From: Nemertoderma westbladi
Taxonomy: Eukaryota; Xenacoelomorpha; Nemertodermatida; Nemertodermatidae
DNA: 32,128 bases
Reading direction: 5' to 3'
Assembly: GCA_032718475.1 (NCBI GenBank)
Contig: JAUCBJ010006204.1
Location: 1 to 32,128 of the forward strand
The number at the start of each line of letters is the position of its first letter. Within the stretch, counting starts at the first letter, position 1. The notes below the pieces were generated by a model. That model had not been told where the DNA came from. It ran no database searches and saw only the letters and a list, made by a program, of their open reading frames with translations. Below are positions 20,601 through 31,692 of this stretch, piece by piece. The translations under genes were made by a program, and so were the position numbers.

Positions 20601-23600
20601 GGTTACAGTTTCAACGGGATCCCGTTCCAATAAAGTCGGGATCGGGACTGGGGTTACAGTTTCACCGGGATCCCGTTCCAATAAAGTCGGGATCGGGACT
20701 GGGGTTACAGTTTCACCGGGATCCCGTTCCAATAAAGTCGGGATCGGGACTGGGGTTACAGTTTCAACGGGATCCCGTTCCAATAAAGTCGGGATCGGGA
20801 CTGGGGTTACAGTTTCACCGGGATCCCGTTCCAATAAAGTCGGGATCGGGACTGGGGTTACAGTTTCACCGGGATCCCGTTCCAATAAAGTCGGGATCGG
20901 GACTGGGGTTACAGTTTCAACGGGATCCCGTTCCAATAAAGTCGGGATCGGGACTGGGGTTACAGTTTCAACGGGATCCCGTTCCAATAAAGTCGGGATC
21001 GGGACTGGGGTTACAGTTTCACCGGGATCCCGTTCCAATAAAGTCGGGATCGGGACTGGGGTTACAGTTTCACCGGGATCCCGTTCCAATAAAGTCGGGA
21101 TCGGGACTGGGGTTACAGTTTCACCGGGATCCCGTTCCAATAAAGTCGGGATCGGGTCAGGGGTTACAGTTTCACCGGGATCCCGTTCCAATAAAGTCGG
21201 GATCGGGACTGGGGTTACAGTTTCACCGGGATCCCGTTCCAATAAAGTCGGGATCGGGACTGGGGTTACAGTTTCACCGGGATCCCGTTCCAATAAAGTC
21301 GGGATCGGGACTGGGGTTACAGTTTTACCGGGATCCCGTTCCAATAAAGACGGGATTGGGACTGGGGTTACAGTTTCACCGGGATCCCGTTCCAATAAAG
21401 TCGGGATCGGGACTGGGGTTACAGTTTTACCGGGATCCCGTTCCAATAAAGACGGGATTGGGACTGGGGTTACAGTTTCACCGGGATCCCGTTCCAATAA
21501 AGTCGGGATCGGGTCAGGGGTTACAGTTTCGCCGGGATCCCGTTCCAATAAAGTCGGGATCGGAACTGGGGTTACAGTTTTACCGGGATCCCGTTCCAAT
21601 AGTCGGGATCGGGACTGGGGTTACAGTTTCACCGGGATCCCGTTCCAATAAAGTCGGGATCGGGTCAGGGGTTACAGTTTCAACGGGATCCCGTTCCAAT
21701 AAAGTCGGGATCGGGACTGGGGTTACAGTTTCACCGGGATCCCGTTCCAATAAAGTCGGGATCGGGTCAGGGGTTACAGTTTCAACGGGATCCCGTTCCA
21801 ATAAAGTCGGGATCGGGACTGGGGTTACAGTTTCACCGGGATCCCGTTCCAATAAAGTCGGGATCGGGTCAGGGGTTACAGTTTCACCGGGATCCCGTTC
21901 CAATAAAGTCGGGATCGGGACTGGGGTTACAGTTTCACCGGGATCCCGTTCCAATAAAGTCGGGATCGGGTCAGGGGTTACAGTTTCAACGGGATCCCGT
22001 TCCAATAAAGTCGGGATCGGGACTGGGGTTACAGTTTCACCGGGATCCCGTTCCAATAAAGTCGGGATCGGGACTGGGGTTACAGTTTCACCGGGATCCC
22101 GTTCCAATAAAGTCGGGATCGGGTCAGGGGTTACAGTTTCAACGGGATCCCGTTCCAATAAAGTCGGGATCGGGTCAGGGGTTACAGTTTCACCGGGATC
22201 CCGTTCCAATAAAGTCGGGATCGGGTCAGGGGTTACAGTTTCAACGGGATCCCGTTCCAATAAAGTCGGGATCGGGACTGGGGTTACAGTTTCACCGGGA
22301 TCCCGTTCCAATAAAGTCGGGATCGGGTCAGGGGTTACAGTTTCAACGGGATCCCGTTCCAATAAAGTCGGGATCGGGTCAGGGGTTACAGTTTCACCGG
22401 GATCCCGTTCCAATAAAGTCGGGATCGGGTCAGGGGTTACAGTTTCACCGGGATCCCGTTCCAATAAAGTCGGGATCGGGTCAGGGGTTACAGTTTCACC
22501 GGGATCCCGTTCCAATAAAGTCGGGATCGGGACTGGGGTTACAGTTTCACCGGGATCCCGTTCCAATAAAGTCGGGATCGGGTCAGGGGTTACAGTTTCA
22601 ACGGGATCCCGTTCCAATAAAGTCGGGATCGGGACTGGGGTTACAGTTTCACCGGGATCCCGTTCCAATAAAGTCGGGATCGGGTCAGGGGTTACAGTTT
22701 CACCGGGATCCCGTTCCAATAAAGTAGGGATCGGGACTGGGGTTACAGTTTCACCGGGATCCCGTTCCAATAAAGTCGGGATCGGGACTGGGGTTACAGT
22801 TTCACCGGGATCCCGTTCCAATAAAGTCGGGATCGGGACTGGGGTTACAGTTTCACCGGGATCCCGTTCCAATAAAGTCGGGATCGGGTCAGGGGTTACA
22901 GTTTCACCGGGATCCCGTTCCAATAAAGTCGGGATCGGGACTGGGGTTACAGTTTCACCGGGATCCCGTTCCAATAAAGTCGGGATCGGGACTGGGGTTA
23001 CAGTTTCACCGGGATCCCGTTCCAATAAAGTCGGGATCGGGACTGGGGTTACAGTTTCACCGGGATCCCGTTCCAATAAAGTCGGGATCGGGACTGGGGT
23101 TACAGTTTTACCGGGATCCCGTTCCAATAAAGACGGGATTGGGACTGGGGTTACAGTTTCACCGGGATCCCGTTCCAATAAAGTCGGGATCGGGTCAGGG
23201 GTTACAGTTTCGCCGGGATCCCGTTCCAATAAAGTCGGGATCGGGACTGGGGTTACAGTTTCACCGGGATCCCGTTCCAATAAAGTCGGGATCGGGACTG
23301 GGGTTACAGTTTCACCGGGATCCCGTTCCAATAAAGTCGGGATCGGAACTGGGGTTACAGTTTTACCGGGATCCCGTTCCAATAAAGTCGGGATCGGGAC
23401 TGGGGTTACAGTTTCATCGGGATCCCGTTCCAATAAAGTCGGGATCGGGACTGGGGTTACAGTTTCACCGGGATCCCGTTCCAATAAAGTCGGGATCGGG
23501 ACTGGGGTTACAGTTTCACCGGGATCCCGTTCCAATAAAGTCGGGATCGGGACTGGGGTTACAATTTTACCGGGATCCCATTCCAATAAAGTCGGGATCG

Positions 23601-25409
23601 GGACTGGGGTTACAGTTTCACCGGGATCCCGTTCCAATAAAGTCGGGATCGGGTCTGGGGTTACAGTTTCACCGGGATCCCGTTCCAATAAAGTCGGGAT
23701 CGGGACTGGGGTTACAGTTTCACCGGGATCCCGTTCCAATAAAGTCGGGATCGGGACTGGGGTTACAGTTTCACCGGGATCCCGTTCCAATAAAGTCGGG
23801 ATCGGGACTGGGGTTACAATTTTACCGGGATCCCGTTCCAATAAAGTCGGGATCGGGACTGGGGTTACAGTTTCAACGGGATCCCGTTCCAATAAAGTCG
23901 GGATCGGGACTGGGGTTACAGTTTCACCGGGATCCCGTTCCAATAAAGTCGGGATCGGGTCTGGGGTTACAGTTTTACCGGGATCCCGTTCCAATAAAGT
24001 CGGGATAGGGACTGGGGTTACAGTTTCACCGGGATCCCGTTCCAATAAAGTCGGGATCGGGACTGGGGTTACAGTTTCACCGGGATCCCGTTCCAATAAA
24101 GTCGGGATCGGGTCTGGGGTTACAGTTTCACCGGGATCCCGTTCCAATAAAGTCGGGATCGGGACTGGGGTTACAGTTTCACCGGGATCCCGTTCCAATA
24201 AAGTCGGGATCGGGTCTGGGGTTACAGTTTTACCGGGATCCCGTTCCAATAAAGTCGGGATAGGGACTGGGGTTACAGTTTCACCGGGATCCCGTTCCAA
24301 TAAAGTCGGGATCGGGACTGGGGTTACAGTTTCACCGGGATCCCGTTCCAATAAAGTCGGGATCGGGTCAGGGGTTACAGTTTCACCGGGATCCCGTTCC
24401 AATAAAGTCGGGATCGGGACTGGGGTTACAGTTTCACCGGGATCCCGTTCCAATAAAGTCGGGATCGGGTCAGGGGTTACAGTTTTACCGGGATCCCGTT
24501 CCAATAAAGTCGGGATCGGGACTGGGGTTACAGTTTTACCGGGATCCCGTTCCAATAAAGTCGGGATCGGGACTGGGGTTACAGTTTCACCGGGATCCCG
24601 TTCCAATAAAGTCGGGATCGGGTCAGGGGTTACAGTTTCACCGGGATCCCGTTCCAATAAAGTCGGGATCGGGACTGGGGTTACAGTTTCACCGGGATCC
24701 CGTTCCAATAAAGTCGGGATCGGGACTGGGGTTACAGTTTCACCGGGATCCCGTTCCAATAAAGTCGGGATCGGGACTGGGGTTACAGTTTCACCGGGAT
24801 CCCGTTCCAATAAAGTCGGGATCGGGTCAGGGGTTACAGTTTCACCGGGATCCCGTTCCAATAGTCGGGATCGGGACTGGGGTTACAGTTTCACCGGGAT
24901 CCCGTTCCAATAAAGTCGGGATCGGGTCAGGGGTTACAGTTTCACCGGGATCCCGTTCCAATAAAGTCGGGATCGGGACTGGGGTTACAGTTTCACCGGG
25001 ATCCCGTTCCAATAGTCGGGATCGGGACTGGGGTTACAGTTTCACCGGGATCCCGTTCCAATAAAGTCGGGATCGGGACTGGGGTTACAGTTTCACCGGG
25101 ATCCCGTTCCAATAAAGTCGGGATCGGGACTGGGGTTACAGTTTTACCGGGATCCCGTTCCAATAAAGTCGGGATCGGGTCAGGGGTTACAGTTTTACCG
25201 GGATCCCGTTCCAATAAAGTCGGGATCGGGTCAGGGGTTACAGTTTTACCGGGATCCCGTTCCAATAAAGTCGGGATCGGGACTGGGGTTACAGTTTTAC
25301 CGGGATCCCGTTCCAATAAAGTCGGGATCGGGTCAGGGGTTACAGTTTTACCGGGATCCCGTTCCAATAAAGTCGGGATCGGGACTGGGGTTACAGTTTT
25401 ACCGGGATC
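17661..25409. repeat. 51-bp minisatellite, about 152 copies (array D, left part)
   Basis: The unit is gtttcaccgggatcccgttc, caataaagtcgggatcggga, ctggggttaca. It contains the 10-bp palindrome CGGGATCCCG (a GGATCC site) and, on the plus strand, CCAATAAA, which includes AATAAA. Since 51 is 17 codons, frames never rotate. The plus strand reads GIGTGVTVSPGSRSNKV and the minus strand TVTPVPIPTLLERDPGE, both free of stops, which gives false ORFs of about 600 to 1200 codons on both strands. Variants (gactgg/gtcagg, caccgg/caacgg/taccgg) form higher-order patterns: three-unit repeats around 20280-20930 and five-unit repeats (255 bp) around 24000-24500. Three units near 21600, 24860 and 25010 lack the taaag segment. 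Confidence 0.97.
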
Positions 25410-26494
25410 ATTATCATCATTCATTATTATCATTATCATTATCATTATATTTATTTCTCCAATCAAACAATAAGAAATTGCAATACACTTTCATAATTAA
25501 ATCAATACTTATAAATGATGACTGAAGCTGGCTGACTGCTAATAGCCTGGAGCTAGTGGACGCAATCAGCCAGGTGTTAAGCTAAGTATCAGACATGAAA
25601 TATTATTTTACTACCTTGGGTATTTATATTATGACACATTTTTTTATATCCTTAAATACTCTCCGGCCCAAAAAATGAAATATTTATAGAACCATTAACT
25701 AAATTTATTGTGATACTATTGACCGATACCTACTTGGTTGAGACTAAAATTTGAAATTGAAAGAGTGGATGATGGCGATTTTATTTAAATAGGAATGATG
25801 TTTAATTAATTGACCAAAACAGAGTAGATTCAGAGAAAAGTTATTGATAATTTATTTATACAATTTGAAGTAAAAATAGTTAGGATGTTACGCGCGGCAA
25901 TTTTTGTGAAGTCTTATATAGGTCAGGAAGTTAAATTTTAAATTTTGCACAAGAGTATCCAGTATATAAAAAAAAATAAAAAATAATAATAAATAAATAG
26001 GGAGAAGTGTCAAATTTGTAAATTTTATTTGCAATAAAAATATTTTATAGGTGCTGTAGGAGGTGCTTTTTCAGGTTTTTTGAAAACATTGCTATTGTTT
26101 TTTTTTTCCTAATCATCACCGGGATCTCGTTCCAAATAGACGGACCAAGATAACTAAGAGAGCGTTGAGTTGAGCTGAGACGTACTAGTGGAAGTTGAAT
26201 ATTCCCTTGGGTGGCTGATCTTGTATTATAATTATGGCAGTCTTTAATTTTATTGAAAAATAGCTTTGAGATATTTGTAGGGGCTAAATTGTTGTTACAT
26301 CTGTATACAAACCTACCTATTTCGTACTTATAAAGCAAATCTAAGGGAAGGATATTTAATGATTTGTAAATGGGATTTGCCGATGAACGATGGTGGCTGA
26401 AGGTAATACATCGTAATAATTTATTGATTTTTATTCTGAGTGGTTTAATAATGCTTTCATAAGTTCCCCCCCAAAGTATGATTCCGTAAATTAA
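25410..26494 (-). mobile_element. 5'-truncated LINE inserted in the 51-bp array (family 4)
   Basis: About 1.09 kb of AT-rich DNA interrupts the 51-bp array cleanly. The left array ends at ...accgggatc and the right resumes at gttccaataaag, so only two bases of the unit (CC) are missing and no target-site duplication is evident. On the minus strand the element begins with an open frame (26494-26045), followed by a ~600-bp AT-rich 3' region. It ends in a microsatellite-like tail of ATAATG/ATGATA repeats (25410-25450), as in LINEs that end in short tandem repeats rather than poly(A). Confidence 0.88.
26045..26494 (-). pseudogene. LINE reverse-transcriptase C-terminal domain, 5'-truncated ORF
   Basis: There are 149 uninterrupted codons plus a stop, starting at the junction with the satellite (LIYGIILWG at the 5' end) with no start codon of its own. 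Motifs are LNILPLDLLYKYEIGRFVY, then CHNYNTRSA, then RSLSYLGPSIWNEIP, and a basic Lys-rich end. This order is characteristic of the C-terminal region after the reverse-transcriptase domain in many animal non-LTR retrotransposons of the broad CR1/L2-like group. The exact clade needs a tree. The frame is free of stops and frameshifts, which suggests a fairly recent insertion. The catalytic RT core is absent, so it cannot move on its own. Confidence 0.8.
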
Positions 26495-27189
26495 GTTCCA
26501 ATAAAGTCGGGATCGGGTCAGGGGTTACAGTTTTACCGGGATCCCGTTCCAATAAAGTCGGGATCGGGACTGGGGTTACAGTTTCAACGGGATCCCGTTC
26601 CAATAAAGTCGGGATCGGGACTGGGGTTACAGTTTCACCGGGATCCCGTTCTAATAGTCGGGATCGGGACTGGGGTTACAGTTTCACCGGGATCCCGTTC
26701 CAATAAAGTCGGGATCGGGACTGGGGTTACAGTTTCACCGGGATCCCATTCCAATAAAGTCGGGATCGGGACTGGGGTTACAGTTTTACCGGGATCCCGT
26801 TCCAATAAAGTCGGGATCGGGTCAGGGGTTACAGTTTTACCGGGATCCCGTTCCAATAAAGTCGGGATCGGGTCAGGGGTTACAGTTTTACCGGGATCCC
26901 GTTCCAATAAAGTCGGGATCGGGACTGGGGTTACAGTTTTACCGGGATCCCGTTCCAATAAAGTCGGGATCGGGTCAGGGGTTACAGTTTTACCGGGATC
27001 CCGTTCCAATAAAGTCGGGATCGGGACTGGGGTTACAGTTTTACCGGGATCCCGTTCCAATAAAGTCGGGATCGGGTCAGGGGTTACAGTTTTACCGGGA
27101 TCCCGTTCCAATAAAGTCGGGATCGGGACTGGGGTTACAATTTTACCGGGATCCCATTCCAATAAAGTCGGGATCGGGACTGGGGTTAC
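26495..27189. repeat. 51-bp minisatellite, about 14 copies (array D, right part)
   Basis: This is the same unit as the left part and continues after the LINE insertion. Units here are enriched for the taccgg variant, as are the last units before the insertion (25140-25400), which supports an originally continuous array. One unit at about 26654 lacks the taaag segment, like those at 24860 and 25010. The right edge runs into a TAC-repeat LINE tail and shares the bases TAC with it. Confidence 0.95.
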
Positions 27190-28420
27190 TACTACTACTA
27201 CTAGGATCGGCATGCTGCATTGCAGCTGCATTTTTAAGAATGCTGTGTCGAAATTGCCCCGCCACAACTCCCTAATTGCCCCGCCACAACTCCCTATCAC
27301 CTATGACATTTGCTAGATCATCCGCATCTTCAAGGCCAGTGTCCTTTAAGATGCGTCTCAAGAAAGTCATGGGCTGTCCACCATGCTTATTCACTCCATG
27401 AGGCTGCCAAAGTACAAGATTATGCACTGGCTGGTCCTCACGGCGAAAGCAATGTCCTGCAAAGCGGAGGCGACTTTGTTCAGTGTCAAGCTTGGGGGAA
27501 CCAATGAGACACCTCCAATGTTATAGAGTGTCTGATTGGAGATGTGTGCATTGTACTTGACACAATGAACACGGCGTAGCCTTCTTGTGAATGTGCCATC
27601 CAAAGATTTGGTATCCTCAGCAGTTAGAGCCCAGCATGGACTCCCATAGAGGAGTACTGGAACTACTGCTGCTCTAAATAATCGGACCGTAAGTTTCCGA
27701 TTAATTATCTGCGACTTCCAAATCCTGGAAAGCCTATTCAAGGCTGCCCATGCCTTTCCCTTACGTATTCGAAGGTCCGCACCTGACTTCCGGATCCATG
27801 ATAACAGGTAACAGAAATCGTCCACACATGCTCAAGCATACCATCTTTTGAGCATATGCTCATCCAGTCAGAGAATTGCTGAGGACTTTCAAAGTTAACT
27901 GTCAAAATTTTGGTCTTTCTGGAGTTAATAAAAAGACAAACACTAGAAGCAGCCCGTTCTAATGAGCTGAGGAGCCGTTGAGCTCCCTCTAGTGATTCTG
28001 AGAGTATTCCTAAGTCATCAGCAAAGTCTAGATCAGTTAGGTACTTGGCAGGATTTCCTCGAAATCTCGGGCCAGTAGGTGGAGTTACCATCACCCCATC
28101 ATCATTATGATGATCTAAGGACATGCGTAGAACATAGTCAACCACAGTTATGAACAAGAATGGTGCAAGTGTGTCTCCTTGGAGGACTCCCCATAATACT
28201 TCAAATGGTTCAGTGTCACCGTCAACAGTAGACACAAATGTTGTCGAACCATCGTATAATGATCTGATAGCTGCAAAAATTTCATTACGAATCCCATATA
28301 ATGAAAGTATGCTAAACATACGTGAGCGAGAGACTGAATCAAGGGCCTTGAAGAAGTCAACAAAGATAACAGCCAGATGCCTGTCTTTCTTTTTTGATAA
28401 CTCTTCAATTATCCTTCTAA
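27187..28420 (-). mobile_element. LINE copy with frameshifts, ending in a (GTA)n tail (family 1, copy 2)
   Basis: Read on the minus strand from 28420, it starts at RRIIEELSKKKDRH and carries RT motif A (FVDFF), motif B (LQGDTLAPF) and the catalytic FADD, then the C-terminal part with AVVPVLLYGSPCW. Frameshifts occur after SKDGMLEHV (near 27830) and after the segment LTAEDTKSL...SLTL (near 27490). The match continues in other frames through RRILKDTGLEDADDL to RELWRGNFDTAF. It ends in five TAC units (27187-27201 on plus), the 3' tail. This copy keeps the 3' end that copy 1 has lost. It is 5'-truncated by the plus-strand fragment at 28421. It is not functional. Confidence 0.88.
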
Positions 28421-29503
28421 AATCACTTCAGCAACTTGCTTGGGCAGCCACCAAACATCGAGGTCAGCCCTACAAGGAAAATATATGACAAGACACTACC
28501 TATAGAAACAGGGGACTTCACACCTGCCGAACTCCAAAGAAGCATTAAAAGCATGTCCAATAATAAAGCGAGTGGATTAGATGAAATCCCAGCGGAGGTA
28601 TGGAAAACAGGAGTGCTAAACAGACCATTATTGAATGTTTGCAACCGGTTGTTAAAAGGGGAAAAGCCACCACCAATTTGGACTAAAGGTCAACTAAAGC
28701 CTCTCCCCAAGAAAGGAGACCTCGGCATACCAACAAACTATCGTGGGATCTGTCTGCTTGTGGTAGCTGCCAAAATATACAATAAAATGATTCTATATAG
28801 GATTAGGCCTCACATAGAGAAACTACTGCGTAAGAGCCAAAACGGATTTCGACCAAGTAGATCAACAATAGCTCAGATACTTGCACTACGGAGACTGATT
28901 GAAGGTATTAAGTCAAAGAATCTCCCCGCAGTCATGACTTTTGTGGACTTCAAAAAGGCATTCGACTCCATCCATAGAGGTAAAATGAAGACGGCCACAA
29001 AGGGTGAAGACCTGGGATTCACACTTCAAGAACGCAGAAGTAGTAGATATCCGGCAACTACAGTCACAGACACCGACTTTGCGGATGACATCGCCCTGCT
29101 CTCTAATACGCTAGCAGATGCACAGCTTCTACTAAATTAAGTGGAGAGGGCTGCTAAGGAGGTTGGATTGCATATAAATGCTACAAAGACCGAATTCATG
29201 ACCTTTAATGTTGAGGGGAACTTGACAACCATTGATAATAATCAACTAAGGAAGGTCGATGACTTCCAGTACCTTGGATCATGGATAGAGAGTAGCAAAA
29301 AGGACATAGAAGTCAGGAAAGCAAAGGCTTGGGTAGCTCTATCAAAAATGGATACCATCTGGAAATCAGATCTCTCCAGGCACCTGAAGACTAAGTTCTT
29401 TCGAGCCACAGTGGAAAGTGTATTTTTATACGGGGGTGAGACCTGGACACTGACCAAATCACTTGAACAACGAATTGATGGTTGCTACACAAGACTACTA
29501 AGA
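28421..29503 (+). mobile_element. LINE reverse-transcriptase fragment in opposite orientation (family 2)
   Basis: The plus-strand frame starts at the junction with NHFSNLLGQPPN and includes NNKASGLDEIPAEVWK, KPLPKKGDLGIPTNYRGI, QNGFRPSRST and motif A (VMTFVDFKKAFDSI). A block of roughly 80 residues containing the motif B region (QGDTLAP type) is missing after HRGKM. The frame resumes with a stretch leading to TDTDFADDIALLS, the catalytic motif C. An in-frame TAA at 29138-29140 interrupts a stretch where an Arg codon would be usual. The homologous sequence then continues (KVDDFQYLGSWIES, FLYGGETWTLT) to about 29503. It is a dead copy of a different family from the flanking minus-strand copies. 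Confidence 0.87.
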
Positions 29504-29911
29504 TTTTGCCGTCTACGGGGAAACTGGGGCTGTGCCGCTTTCAGTTTCACGAAAGCTGACAATTGTAAAATTTTGGGTAAGAACTTTGACTCTCCCGGAG
29601 ACGAGACTGACTAAACGTATGTATCAGGTACTTTACGAGGATGCACTGCAGGGGTCAGCGACAAACTGGGTTTCAATGGTAAGGGATGTATTAAATGGCC
29701 TGGGCCAAAGTTGGGCATGGGAGTCTCAAAATGTTGGGGATGCCAAATTATTCTTAAATAACGTAAGGGTAGTTTTAATGGATCAATTCATACAAGGGTG
29801 GTGGGCTGATATATCAAACTCTTCCAAAGGACAATATTACGTTAAAAATAAATTCGGAACAGAAGAATATCTACATTTATTAAAGGACAATAATGGCTTA
29901 CGTCAAACCCT
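29504..29911 (+). mobile_element. C-terminal fragment of a third LINE family (family 3)
   Basis: After family 2 ends, another frame carries GAVPLSVSRKLTIVKFWVR, then LPETRLTKRMYQVL, NWVSMVRDVLNGLG and FIQGWWADI, then GTEEYLHLL. This pattern matches the post-RT C-terminal region of another group of animal non-LTR elements: an FW-R-L block, then L-P-TR-TK, then NW...L...G. It is unlike the C-termini of families 1 and 2. It ends at about 29911, where the minus-strand element begins. It is probably part of a composite block that inserted or recombined together with family 2. Confidence 0.65.
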
Positions 29912-31690
29912 CGCAACTGGCTGGTCCTCACGGCGAAAGCAATGTCCTGCAAAGCGGAGGCGATTTTGTTCTAGTGTCAAGCTTGGGGGAACCAATGAGA
30001 CACCTCCAATGTTATATAGTGTCTGGTTGGAGATGTGTGCATTGTACTTGACACAATGAACCCGGCGTAGCCTTCTTGTGAATGTGCCATCCAGAGATTT
30101 GGTGTCCTCAGCAGTTAGAGCCCAGCATGGACTCCCATAGAGGAGTACTGGAACTACTGCTGCTCTAAATAATCGGACCTTAAGTTTCCGATTAATTCTC
30201 GGTGACTTCCAAATCCTGGAAAGCCTATTCAAGGCTGCCCATGCCTTTCCCTTACGTATTCGAAGGTCCGCACCTGACTTCCGGATCCATGATCCCAGGT
30301 AACAGAAGTCGTCCACATGCTCAAGCATACCATCCTTTGAGCTTATGCTCATCCGATCAGAGACTTGCTGAGGACTTTCAAAGTTAACTGTCAGAATTTT
30401 GGTCTTTCTGGAGTTAATAAAAAGACCAACACTAGAAGCAGCATGTTCTAATGAGCTGAGGAGCCGTTGGGCTCCCTCTAATGATTCTGAGAGTACTCCT
30501 AAGTCATCAGCAAAGTCTAGATCAGTTAGGTACTTGGCAGGATTTCCTCGACTTCTGGAGCCAGTAGGTGGAGTTATCATCACCCCATCATCATTATGAT
30601 GATCTAAGGACATGCGTAGAACATAGTCAACCACAATAATGAACAAGAATGGTGCAAGTGTGTCTCCTTGGAGGACGCCCCATAACACTTCAAATGGTTC
30701 TGTGTCACCGTCAACAGTAGACACAAATGTTGTCGAACCATCGTATACTGATCTGATTGCTGCAATAATTTCATCAGGAATCCCATATAATGAAAGTATG
30801 CTGAACATACGTGAGCGAGAGACTGAATCAAAGGCCTTGAAGAAGTCAACAAAGATAACAGCCAGATGCCTGTCTTTCTTTTTTGATAATTCTTCAATTA
30901 TCCTTCTAAGTGCCAAAATGGGCTCCATGGTCCCACGACCTTTACGGAACCCATTCTGATTTCCACGGAGCAGTCTCTCAATGGGATCCCTGATGCGATT
31001 TAATAGAATCCTATTGTATAGCTTTGCAGCAATCGAGATCAACGAGATTCCCCGAAAAGATCCATTGAGTGTTAGGTTGCCCTTCTTGGGAACTGGCACC
31101 AACTTATTTGTTTTCATTTCTTGTGGGACTCTCTGTTGTCCGGTACATGTCTACTATGATGGTAGAGTAGATGAGCTCCAAACACTCTGGTATTTTAAAG
31201 ACCTCACGGGCGAACACCATCTACTCCACTGGCATAATTGGCCTTGTTGCGCTTTGCAGCAATATTGACTTCGGCAAAGGAAGGAAATGGGCATATATCT
31301 GAGAGAACAGACTTAGATACGATATGTCACAAGTTCTTACAATGATGCTGCCTTAACTTCCGCCACATCCTTGGCGGTGTTAGTCTTCTTTTTGAGTCGG
31401 GACACATCTGTGCATTAGTGATGTCATCTCGGCAGTTTTGATCAGTATAGAGAGTGTTATTTTTTATGCTTCGAGGGTTTACAGGAACTGTTTCTGCAGC
31501 TGATGCCATAATCTTTGAAGGCAGTGTAGCCCTCACAATGATCTGTTGCCTCAGATGCAAGAACCTCAAACCTGTTGCTCCGCTCAGCTCTAATGTGATT
31601 CTGGATCTCACACTGGACTGTTAGAGAAGACCAATCATGCCGTGGCAAGGCAGATTTCTTAGTTCTGCTGTACTTAGTTTAAAGTAGAAG
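29912..31690 (-). mobile_element. LINE with the longest intact reverse-transcriptase frame (family 1, copy 1)
   Basis: The minus-strand frame 31117-29903 runs about 400 codons without a stop. It contains KLVPVPKKGNLTLNGSFRGI (RT N-terminal part), QNGFRKGRGT, motif A (VIFVDFFKAFDSV), motif B (LQGDTLAPFLF), motif C (LDFADDLG) and GLFINSRKTKILTVNF, followed by the C-terminal YLGSWIRKSG and LLYGSPCWALT region. These are the hallmarks of a non-LTR reverse transcriptase. Upstream (31118-31690) the linker between endonuclease and RT is readable only with stops and frameshifts (ANYASGVDG; ALPRHDWSSLTVQCEIQN). No apurinic-type endonuclease domain remains. The 3' end is cut at about 29911. It is therefore inactive, although the RT catalytic residues are kept. 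Confidence 0.9.
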
Positions 31691-31692
31691 GT

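Noticed and set aside
21356-24913. Large repetitive ORFs on both strands, resembling secreted repeat proteins
   Set aside because: The 51-bp unit is a multiple of three and stop-free in frames on both strands. The open frames begin and end with the array or at units lacking the taaag segment.
28150-28488. Plus-strand ORF across 28150-28488 and similar at 30639-30959
   Set aside because: These are antisense shadows of the minus-strand LINE RT, and both copies show the same shadow peptide.
29903-31117. Functional reverse-transcriptase gene
   Set aside because: The RT motifs are intact, but the endonuclease is missing, the upstream linker has stops and frameshifts, and the 3' end is cut.
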